From JAHBXL01 sp964409775 (GTDB lineage Bacteria > Planctomycetota > Phycisphaerae > Phycisphaerales > UBA1924): a stretch of DNA of 64,000 bases. Shown here one piece after another: positions 25,894-32,826 of this stretch; positions within the stretch are counted from its first letter, which is position 1, and the number at the start of each line of letters is the position of its first letter. The notes beneath the pieces are model-generated. The model saw only the letters and a program-made list of their open reading frames with translations, was not told where the DNA came from and made no database searches. The stretch lies in the NCBI GenBank assembly GCA_964409775.1, contig CAYPEI010000009.1:54700-118699 (forward strand), read 5' to 3'. Made by a program: the position numbers and the translations under genes.

Positions 25894-26628
25894 TCACCGC
25901 CGCGACGGCGTGCCGAGCGTCTCTTTCATGACGATGTCGAGATCGGTGAGTGCCTTGGCGCAGTCGCCTGTGAACGAACTGCCGTGCATCGTCGCGAGAG
26001 TGCGGGGTTTCAACGCCGCGAGGCCATGCAGCAACGGACGCGTGTTGGGGGTGTAAGGCATGTAGTCCATGAGCGGCCCGGCCTGATACTCGATGATGGC
26101 TGAGCGAACACGACCGAGGATGTCCGACTCGGTCAACGGTTCGACATCGCCGGAGTGATGGAACAGGTCGGAGCAGAACAGCACCCTCTGGGTTTCCTCG
26201 AAGAGCACCCCCGCGTCCCAGCCATGCGGGAGGTGGGGTGTCGGGCGGTAGCGGAATCGCAGTTTGCCAGTGCAGAATGTCTCATCGGGGTTCAGCGCCC
26301 GCGGCGGGCGGTCGGCAAAGTCGGTCAGGTTGACGAGCGAACCCACCACACCCGAGACCGCCTGCGCGCGGGGTGCGACCTTGAGCCAGTCGTTGAGCGA
26401 GCCGCACTCGTCGACCTCGAAGTGGCTGAAGCCGATCCAGCGGAGCGAGGATGGGTCGATGACGCGGCGGACGGCTTCCAGAACCTCGGGGAACATGCGG
26501 CGCATGCCCGTGTGGTAGAGCAGCGGCTCCTCGTCAACGACCAGAAAGTGATTGAACTGCAGGTTGATCTGCGGCCACAGAATCGAGATGCGGTGGACGT
26601 TGGGAGCGATCTCGGTGATGAGCGCCAT
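25894..26628 (-). CDS. metallo-beta-lactamase-fold oxygen-reductase-like protein (ODP domain)
   Basis: A 244-residue protein similar to the diiron beta-lactamase domain of flavodiiron proteins but without the flavodoxin domain. Metal-ligand-like positions are visible: HFEVDECG near 81-88 (H-x-E-x-D pattern), His in TPHLPHGWD, Asp in CSDLFHHSGD and the final ATMHGSSFTGD. Flavodiiron proteins reduce oxygen or nitric oxide; stand-alone ODP proteins also occur as sensors or orphan oxidoreductases. ATG 26628 follows AAGGAA. It is the last of three minus-strand genes (VOC lipoprotein, membrane protein, this). Confidence 0.75.
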   Translation of the reverse strand: MALITEIAPNVHRISILWPQINLQFNHFLVVDEEPLLYHTGMRRMFPEVLEAVRRVIDPSSLRWIGFSHFEVDECGSLNDWLKVAPRAQAVSGVVGSLVNLTDFADRPPRALNPDETFCTGKLRFRYRPTPHLPHGWDAGVLFEETQRVLFCSDLFHHSGDVEPLTESDILGRVRSAIIEYQAGPLMDYMPYTPNTRPLLHGLAALKPRTLATMHGSSFTGDCAKALTDLDIVMKETLGTPSRR

Positions 26629-26731
26629 GGCGTTTCCTTCGGACAGGGGACTCCCGTCTTGAATCTGCCGAACGCGGAACTCGTGCGAGCATACTCCATG
26701 AGGCTCTGCCGCGATACACGGCGGGCGGGCA

Positions 26732-27292
26732 CTATCGGGGCCACAGCCAGGCGAAGATGGCACCGATGATCACGCCGTAGATGATCCCGTCGAAGACATT
26801 GGCGACGATGGTGCGCTTGTAGGAACCCCACCAGATAGCGCCCGAGAGGAACGAGAAGCAGTATGCGAGGATTCCCGCCGCGGTGACGAACTGGAAGACT
26901 CTCGCGAACGCCGCGGGGCCGGGGATGGCGATGCGTGCCAGGTAGGCGATGAGGGCGCTGACGACGAGGTGGACGATGAACGTGGCGGCCAACTTGTCGC
27001 CCATGGTGAGGGGCGTTTTCCAGACGATGAGGTGCCCGACCGGGCCCTGGTTCAGCCGCTTCTGGACCTGTTCAGAGTTCATCGCCTCGCGGCTGCGAAA
27101 GTCGGGGAACAGGTAGTTGCCGGGTTTGATGCCGCGCCGGTGGAGATCCTCCAGGAACGCTTCTTCGTCGGGAAGGCCGATGAAATCGTTCTTGTGGTGG
27201 AGGAATGGCATTCCGAAGACGGTTGAGACGACCCAGACAGCCGCGGCCGAGAGGAGGACGGGGAGCCAGAGAGGCAGAAGCGAGTCCAGCAT
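26732..27292 (-). CDS. membrane protein of unknown function
   Basis: A 186-residue protein I do not recognise. It has a hydrophobic helix at about 5-27, a polar central stretch (about 30-90) containing FIGLPDEEAFLEDLHRRGI and NYLFPDF, then three hydrophobic helices (about 98-118, 124-148, 160-184). The layout, one anchor plus a folded domain facing one side and three C-terminal helices, suggests a small membrane protein with a soluble loop. ATG 27292 is preceded by AAAGGAA, which rules out the longer reading frame. It sits 103 bases upstream of the ODP-domain gene and 183 downstream of the VOC lipoprotein gene. Confidence 0.65.
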   Translation of the reverse strand: MLDSLLPLWLPVLLSAAAVWVVSTVFGMPFLHHKNDFIGLPDEEAFLEDLHRRGIKPGNYLFPDFRSREAMNSEQVQKRLNQGPVGHLIVWKTPLTMGDKLAATFIVHLVVSALIAYLARIAIPGPAAFARVFQFVTAAGILAYCFSFLSGAIWWGSYKRTIVANVFDGIIYGVIIGAIFAWLWPR

Positions 27293-27475
27293 CCGATGGT
27301 TCCTTTCGAGTTGCGGGGTGTTTTGCCTACGCACACCTTTCGGTGCAAGAACGCAACCGGACGTGCGCGGCGCCGTTGGGAGCGGACGGACTGAGCCGCG
27401 CAACACTCACGCTTTGGCCCGTCACCAGGACGGCCACGACCGACTCACGACTTTCGCGGCATGGATGATGCCGGA

Positions 27476-28027
27476 TCACTTCCTGGGCTTGGCGGGGCTG
27501 GGCACATGCTGGTCGATTAAGATCGGGTTGCCATCGGGATCGGTGAGCATGAGGTACGCCGGGCCGGTGGTGGATTCATCCGCGGCGGGGTTGGGGGTCA
27601 GGCCGCGGGCCTTGAGCGTCTTCTGCAACTCGCGGATGTCCTCGAAGTCCGGCAGGGTGGCCTTGCTGCTGTCCCAGCCGGGGTTGAACGTCAGCGTGTT
27701 GCGGGGGAACATGCCCTGGAAAAGTCCGATCTTGGTGTTCTCGTTCTGGAGGACGACCCAGTTCTTGGACTGGTCACCGGAGACCATCTTGAAGCCGAGT
27801 TTTTCGTAGAACGCACGGGACGCGGCGATGTCCTTGACGGCGAGACTGACCGAGAAGTTTCCGAGCCTCATGGCGGGGTCTCCGACAACGGGGGCGGTTG
27901 CGGGCGTCGAGGCATCCGCGGCGTGCTGCGGGGATGTGGAGCCGCAGCCGGAGATTGAGCCGACCGATAGAACCCCAGCCGCGAAGAGGATGCATCGTGT
28001 CATGGATCGCTCGAATAAGGGCTTCAT
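27476..28027 (-). CDS. VOC/glyoxalase-fold lipoprotein
   Basis: A 183-residue protein with an N-terminal lipoprotein signal (lipobox SISGC near residues 24-28) and a C-terminal vicinal oxygen chelate domain of about 130 residues: FSVSLAVKDIAASRAFYEKLGFK, the WVVLQNENTKIGLFQG strand and PAYLMLTDPDGNPILI. Most VOC proteins are cytoplasmic, so an exported lipid-anchored one is unusual. The metal-ligand His/Glu pattern is only partly present, so enzyme activity is uncertain; it may bind a small molecule instead. It heads a three-gene minus-strand group. Confidence 0.78.
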   Translation of the reverse strand: MKPLFERSMTRCILFAAGVLSVGSISGCGSTSPQHAADASTPATAPVVGDPAMRLGNFSVSLAVKDIAASRAFYEKLGFKMVSGDQSKNWVVLQNENTKIGLFQGMFPRNTLTFNPGWDSSKATLPDFEDIRELQKTLKARGLTPNPAADESTTGPAYLMLTDPDGNPILIDQHVPSPAKPRK

Positions 28028-28156
28028 GCTCGTTGCAGTTCAGGGTGACAATACACCTGTTGGATGGTTCCGGGTGGGCGCCCACGATGGGGAAGCCGGG
28101 ATCCGGAGGTTGGCGGCCAGCGAGGATTCCGGCTTCAGAGGAATCACCGGCGGGCC

Positions 28157-28753
28157 TCAGCGGTTTGCCTTCTTCCTGGCGGTCTTCTTCGCGACCTTCT
28201 TGGCCGCTCTCTTCGCGGGCTGCTTTGCGGCCTTTTCCGCTTTCAACTTCTTCCCATCCGGCCCGCGCCCTGTGCTGGCCAGCGCCTTGATGTAGTTCTC
28301 AAGGTACATCCTGGCCGGCATCCGGCGGACCGCCTCGCCGATCACGTCCAGCGCGGCACCTTCCAGTGTCTTGAACCGGATGCAGCACCCGCCCATGTCG
28401 AGTTTCTTGCCCGTGGCTTTCCACGCCTTTTCGAACCACGCGCGCTCGGACTCGTTCCCCACCCCGCCGTTCGTCCCCGCCTGTCCCCCATACACGCTCA
28501 TCAGGTAGACCGTCATGTTGTTCTTCTGGCTCGCCAGGGCGCACATCAGGAGCGGCTTATTGGGGTCGCAGTGGTACCCCAGCGGCCAGACGCGGTGGGG
28601 CACGGCGTAGCCGATCATCCCCCACATCATGCCTTCTTCGTAGTCCTTGTCGAGGTTCTTGAGGATCACCTTCCGCACCGCCTCGATTCCTGCGCGACGA
28701 TCCGCGGGCAGGGAGGCGAGATACTCCTTGACGGTGGTGGCGTTGCTCTTCAT
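28157..28753 (-). CDS. DUF1801-domain protein with histone H1-like Lys/Ala tail
   Basis: A 198-residue protein. Residues 1-150 match the DUF1801 (YdhG-like) fold: TVKEYLASLPADRRAGIEAVRKVI, GMMWGMIGYAVP and MTVYLMSVYGG. The C-terminal 40 residues (about 158-198) are a repeated Lys/Ala/Arg tail (AKRAAKKVAKKTARKK) like the tails of bacterial histone H1-like or SWIB-associated proteins, which bind nucleic acid through charge. DUF1801 function is unknown. The fusion suggests DNA or RNA association (inference). ATG 28753 gives the family N-terminus. Confidence 0.8.
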   Translation of the reverse strand: MKSNATTVKEYLASLPADRRAGIEAVRKVILKNLDKDYEEGMMWGMIGYAVPHRVWPLGYHCDPNKPLLMCALASQKNNMTVYLMSVYGGQAGTNGGVGNESERAWFEKAWKATGKKLDMGGCCIRFKTLEGAALDVIGEAVRRMPARMYLENYIKALASTGRGPDGKKLKAEKAAKQPAKRAAKKVAKKTARKKANR

Positions 28754-28934
28754 GTTGGACGCAGTGTATCGCGACAGGAAATCCCTCGCGTCATCGACAA
28801 CTGGCCTCCCTGGCGCGGTGAAGGATCGCGAGCGTTGAGGGCGTACCGTGCGAGGCAGGATCACCGTGCGACAATCGCCTGGTGCGCATGGGCACCACGC
28901 AACGCCAATCATCCGCAACTTCTCTCAGTCGCCA

Positions 28935-31157
28935 TCACGTCACGGGCTGGGGGGTCCCGGGCTTCCCGTTCATCCGCTTCAGCGTCTGAAGCAGAAAGTC
29001 CATGTCGGTGAAGGGATCGCCGCCGGTGCGTTTCCAATGCACGCGTCCCCTGGCGTCAATGAGAATCGTTGAGTGCAACTCCATCTCCTCGAAGTCATCG
29101 TACGACGTGAAGCGGCGGGCGTTGGTGTGATCGCGATCGGAGAGAAGTCGCATCGACAGGTTTCCCAGCCTCTCCGAGGCCTTGTTTCCCTCAGAGGATG
29201 TGCTGCTGACCGCGAGAACAACGGCGTTCTCGGTCTCCCAATCGGCCGCGCGGCCGTTGATCGCCACCAGTTGCTCTACGCAGTGCGGGCATTGATCGCC
29301 GAGGTAGAACACGAGGATGACGTTCTTGCCTCGGAAGTCCTCCAGGCGGGCGGCCTTGCCGTCGGTATCCAGGCAATCCAGTTGCGGCGCGGCGAAGGGC
29401 TCCCAGTTCAGCGGGCCGATTTTCGCTTGCGCGTCGATCGAGTATGTCCGCTCCGGCGCAGGGGTCTGGGCGAGGGGCTTTGCGTTGAGTCCCAACGCGT
29501 CGACTTCCGACTTCCACCTCAACCCGGAGTCGCAGTTCGACCACACGTATGCGAATCGACCCGCGCATTCGGTTGCCTTCTCGCGGTTGCCGGACTTGAA
29601 GTATGCCTGCGCGAGGCCCGCGAGGGAGAATGCGTCGTTGCGTTCCTGCGCGAGCGCCCGCTCGTACGCCTGGATCGCCAGCCGATGCTCTCCGGCGCGG
29701 AGATAGACGTCTCCGAGGAGGCGATAGACCGGCCAGGCCGCGTCGGGCGGGTCATTGGCGTACTGATTGGCATCGCGTCTTTTCGTCTCGATGGCCGCGG
29801 CCTGGGTGAGGAAGCGGGTCGCGTCGAGCAGGTTGCCTTCGGCGGCACACAACAGCCCCTCGGCGGCGTTGATCTCGATCGCGAAGGGATCATCTCCGGT
29901 CGGGAACATGCTCCCGCTGCCGCCCTTGCTCTCGGCCGTCTGCGCGTGCAGTATCTCCTTTGCTTCGGCGAGGCGACTCCGGGCATCGACGGTCTTTCCC
30001 TGCCCGGTGTAGGCGAGCGTTTCCACAAAGGCACGCGGCAGTTTGTCATCATCGCCGTCGCGCCACTGGATCGTGCCGGGCGTGAGGATGTCGTCCCACC
30101 GCTCAAACTTGATCAGCGCGCGGATCTGCGCGACCATGCCCTGATCGGAGGCGCCATACTCCGGTCCCTTTCCTCGCCTGGGTTCGCGGGGTGCCGCGAG
30201 CAGGTCGCCCGCGCCCTGCACGGATGCGGCCGCCATACCGAGTTGCTCCTGGATATAGCACAGGTAGTTGCGGTTGTGGGCGTAGTTCCAGGTCTCGAAG
30301 GGCAGGGCCAGCCGCTCGTTCATGTACCGCAGTTCGACGCGCGTCGCGGCGTCCATCGAGAAGGCCGCCTCGTGCCACATGCCGATCTTTGAATAGTTGT
30401 GGCCGGGCATGTGGTTGGAGTGGCCGATGCCCGGGGCGATCCTGCCGTAGGCCTGGCAACTGGGGATCGCCTGCTCCGCAAACACGCCGTCCCAGTTGTG
30501 GATGCGCGTGTGGTGGGCGCCGGGGTGCTCGGGGGCCTTCGCCAGGATGTCGCGGACGATCATCTCTGTGCCCATCGCGTTGCCCGACTCGATGGAGAAC
30601 ATCGCGAGGAGCGTCTCGGCTTCCACATCGTCGGGGAACTTCAGGGTGAGTTCCTGGAGTTTCTGATTGAGGGCCTTGACACGGTTCGGGGCCTCTGCGC
30701 TCATCGCGGTGTCCCATGCCTCGATGTACATCCGTTCACGCGGCGTGACCGAGTCTTTGCGTCGGACCGCTTCCTTGAGGAAGTCCTTGTATCGCTTGAC
30801 ATCGGGAAAATCGGACAAGCCGGTGGACCAACTGAGCCCCGTGCGGGCCAGCCCCCAGTAGGCCATCGCGCAGTCCGGATCGAGTTTCAGGCACCAGCGA
30901 AAGGACCGCTCGGCTTCCTCGTACCAGAACGATTGCAGGAGCGCGTTGCCCTGATCGAACCATTCCTGGACCTCGGGGACCACGGTGGTGATCGGGAAGT
31001 GCGCCGAGCCGATCCCTTCCATGCGCCAGGGTTTCTGTCGCAGGCCCGTATCAAACGCGCTGCCGTGCCGGGAATGGCCCATGGTGTCGTCCGCGGCGGC
31101 CCATCGCCCGACACCGAGCATTGCGAGAAGGATCAGCAGGAAACGCGATGCGGTCAT
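28935..31157 (-). CDS. exported TPR protein with C-terminal peroxiredoxin/thioredoxin-like domain
   Basis: A 740-residue protein with an N-terminal signal peptide (about 1-22, cleaved after AAA). TPR-like repeats cover about 60-560: WYEEAERSFRWCLKLDPDCAMAYWGLA is a clear repeat, and the segment with NHMPGHNYSKIG resembles the HMPSHIY motif of a TPR subfamily. The C-terminal part (about 590-740) is an AhpC/TSA-type redoxin fold with LEDFRGKNVILVFYLGDQ and a CPHC active site near 620. Such fusions may couple periplasmic redox chemistry to protein scaffolding (inference). ATG 31157 is preceded by TTTGGAG; a longer frame begins in the promoter region. Confidence 0.82.
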   Translation of the reverse strand: MTASRFLLILLAMLGVGRWAAADDTMGHSRHGSAFDTGLRQKPWRMEGIGSAHFPITTVVPEVQEWFDQGNALLQSFWYEEAERSFRWCLKLDPDCAMAYWGLARTGLSWSTGLSDFPDVKRYKDFLKEAVRRKDSVTPRERMYIEAWDTAMSAEAPNRVKALNQKLQELTLKFPDDVEAETLLAMFSIESGNAMGTEMIVRDILAKAPEHPGAHHTRIHNWDGVFAEQAIPSCQAYGRIAPGIGHSNHMPGHNYSKIGMWHEAAFSMDAATRVELRYMNERLALPFETWNYAHNRNYLCYIQEQLGMAAASVQGAGDLLAAPREPRRGKGPEYGASDQGMVAQIRALIKFERWDDILTPGTIQWRDGDDDKLPRAFVETLAYTGQGKTVDARSRLAEAKEILHAQTAESKGGSGSMFPTGDDPFAIEINAAEGLLCAAEGNLLDATRFLTQAAAIETKRRDANQYANDPPDAAWPVYRLLGDVYLRAGEHRLAIQAYERALAQERNDAFSLAGLAQAYFKSGNREKATECAGRFAYVWSNCDSGLRWKSEVDALGLNAKPLAQTPAPERTYSIDAQAKIGPLNWEPFAAPQLDCLDTDGKAARLEDFRGKNVILVFYLGDQCPHCVEQLVAINGRAADWETENAVVLAVSSTSSEGNKASERLGNLSMRLLSDRDHTNARRFTSYDDFEEMELHSTILIDARGRVHWKRTGGDPFTDMDFLLQTLKRMNGKPGTPQPVT

Positions 31158-31660
31158 GTTGGCTCCAAAGGTTGCGCGAGAAAAGAACAACGGCCCGGGC
31201 TCATCCGCACGCCATGAGGCTCACCAACAGTGTGCCGGCTTGGGATTGCCGGAGGGGCGGGTGGCGCGCGGTTGCCGATGGTAATCTCTCGCGCCACGCT
31301 CGAAGGTCGCGTGCGTGCAGGCCCGCACCGTGAGAGGTCGGCACGGGGTTCAAATCCAGTCAGGAGTTGGCCCTCAACGGCGATGGGTCGGCCGCGAGTC
31401 GGCATGCGACTGGACTCGCGGTTATCGCCGGTAAGTCCATGCCCAGCAACGAAATAGCCCTTCGACGTGCTCGCCGAAGGGCTTGATCTCGCGAAAAGTC
31501 TGGGTGACAGTACGCCGGTTGATCTCTTTGTGGACGGAGTTCGGGCATGGCCGCCCGAGATCCGGGCCTTGGTCTGGTTGCAACGATGACAACTTCGCGC
31601 TTTCCCCCCCGCGCACCGCCCCTCATGGCATCGCCATGGTCGCGGAGTTAGCACTCTGAG
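31158..31660. other. 503-base region without a supported gene
   Basis: Short open frames exist on both strands but have no recognisable domain, ribosome site or consistent codon pattern. The clearest feature is a perfect 9-bp hairpin at 31456-31483. A sequence resembling a tRNA T-loop (GGTTCAAATCC near 31347-31357) does not fold into a tRNA. A decayed gene or an unannotated RNA is possible but unproven. Confidence 0.5.
31456..31483. other. perfect inverted repeat in the 31.2-31.6 kb gap
   Basis: AGCCCTTCG (31456-31464) pairs with CGAAGGGCT (31475-31483) across a ten-base loop. On the minus strand it is followed by ATTTCGTT, so it could be a weak terminator for the TPR gene that ends at 31661, although it lies about 180 bases downstream. 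No T-run follows on the plus strand. Confidence 0.5.
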
Positions 31661-32599
31661 TTACGCCTGGAAGAGGCCGCCATCGGCATCGCCCGATGAT
31701 GCGGAGGAACGCTTGGGCATGCCCGCGTCGCTCTGGGGCTTCGTGCGCGCTGTTCGCCCCGGCTTCTTTTCGGCCCGCACCTTGCGGCGCTCCGTACGGC
31801 GCTTGAGGTCGGCCGCCAATCGCAGGATCGCTGCCGACAAGTCGATCAGATCGTCATCGGTTTGGCCCATTGCCCTGGCGAGACTGCGAAACTGCGGACT
31901 ATGGGGCGCGGTCTTCCGGAGCACTTCCAGTTGAACCTCTGCGGCGTCGATCCTGCCCGTGGCGAGCATGTAATGCCCAACCATCGCCGCGTGGGAAACC
32001 GCTTCGCTGATGTGAAATGTGTCTCGCGTCGGATCGAAGTCGGTGAGCGTGAAGACGGGGCCGCGGGGGCTGGTTTCGACCAGAGCTCGAGCCTCCTCGA
32101 TCTTGCCCTCGGCGACGAGCAACATGGCATGATTGCAGAAGGCAAAGAAGTAGGTCGGAAACTCCCGAGCGGTCTCCTGAACGATCGCGGCTGCCCGATC
32201 TCGCTGGCCTGCGGCTTCCAACGCGCCGGCGAAGTGGTTGCGGAGCATCGGAATGTTCGGGAACTTCTCGACGAGTCGCTCCAGTTCGGTCAAGTGCTTC
32301 TGCGGGCGGGTGCGCATGTCGCGCGAAATGACGGCTATGCGCTCATAGTCCTCGCGCGGCAGCGCCTCCAGCAACGGATCGGGGATCGGTTCCTCGGTGA
32401 CCGTGTAACTTACCAACCGCATGCCCATCGACTTCGCCTGCTCGCGCAGTTGTTCACGGGCGACTTCAACGTCGGGCCATTCGCCAGCATGATCGAGCGC
32501 GGACATGCGATCGAGCAATTCCTCGCCCCTGCGCCGCCTTGCAGGCGTGACGGTTGCGCGAGCAGCAGAGATTCGAGCGCGAGATCGGTGCTCGGCCAT
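31661..32599 (-). CDS. TPR-like protein of unknown function
   Basis: A 312-residue, mostly helical cytoplasmic protein. An Arg-rich N-terminus (about 1-25) is followed by helices resembling tetratricopeptide repeats at about 95-235 (IPMLRNHFAGALEAAGQRDRAAAIV; FCNHAMLLVAEGKIEEARALVE; GHYMLATGRIDAAEVQLEVLRK). The C-terminus (about 260-312) is basic and low in complexity. No catalytic motif is seen. It probably mediates protein contacts. It lies just downstream of tRNA-Pro on the same strand with a 55-base gap. Confidence 0.7.
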   Translation of the reverse strand: MAEHRSRARISAARATVTPARRRRGEELLDRMSALDHAGEWPDVEVAREQLREQAKSMGMRLVSYTVTEEPIPDPLLEALPREDYERIAVISRDMRTRPQKHLTELERLVEKFPNIPMLRNHFAGALEAAGQRDRAAAIVQETAREFPTYFFAFCNHAMLLVAEGKIEEARALVETSPRGPVFTLTDFDPTRDTFHISEAVSHAAMVGHYMLATGRIDAAEVQLEVLRKTAPHSPQFRSLARAMGQTDDDLIDLSAAILRLAADLKRRTERRKVRAEKKPGRTARTKPQSDAGMPKRSSASSGDADGGLFQA

Positions 32600-32654
32600 G
32601 TGTCGATGGTACGCGCGAATGCCAGTTTTCTGAGTTCAAACGACACGGACAGAA

Positions 32655-32728
32655 TCAGGGTGACAGGATTTGAACCTGCGGCCTTCTGGACCCAAACCAG
32701 ACGCTCTACCAAGCTGAGCTACACCCTG
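32655..32728 (-). tRNA. tRNA-Pro (anticodon UGG)
   Basis: A 74-base cloverleaf on the minus strand: acceptor CAGGGTG/CACCCTG, D-arm GCTC/GAGC, anticodon stem TCTGG/CCAGA with loop TTTGGGT (anticodon TGG), T-arm GCAGG-TTCAAAT-CCTGT and discriminator A. CCA is not encoded. UGG reads all or most proline codons. Confidence 0.95.
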
Positions 32729-32773
32729 GACATGCTCATGGTACGTGCGCTGAAGCCTGCCGGATGGACGGGC

Positions 32774-32799
32774 CGCTCTGCCGCTGGGAAGGCAGAGCG
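32774..32799 (-). other. strong hairpin between gspK-like gene and tRNA-Pro
   Basis: CGCTCTGCC (32774-32782) pairs perfectly with GGCAGAGCG (32791-32799), loop of eight bases. It lies 28 bases after the stop of the giant GspK-like gene and 46 before tRNA-Pro on the minus strand. No T-run follows. It is placed as a transcript end or processing signal for the secretion/pilus locus. Confidence 0.55.
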
Positions 32800-32826
32800 A
32801 CCGAGCGCCGACGACGCGGCGGGGAC

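Noticed and set aside
31340..31370. T-loop-like sequence GGTTCAAATCC that could be the 3' end of a tRNA
   Set aside because: The flanking bases pair at only two positions of a T-stem and no acceptor or anticodon arm can be drawn.
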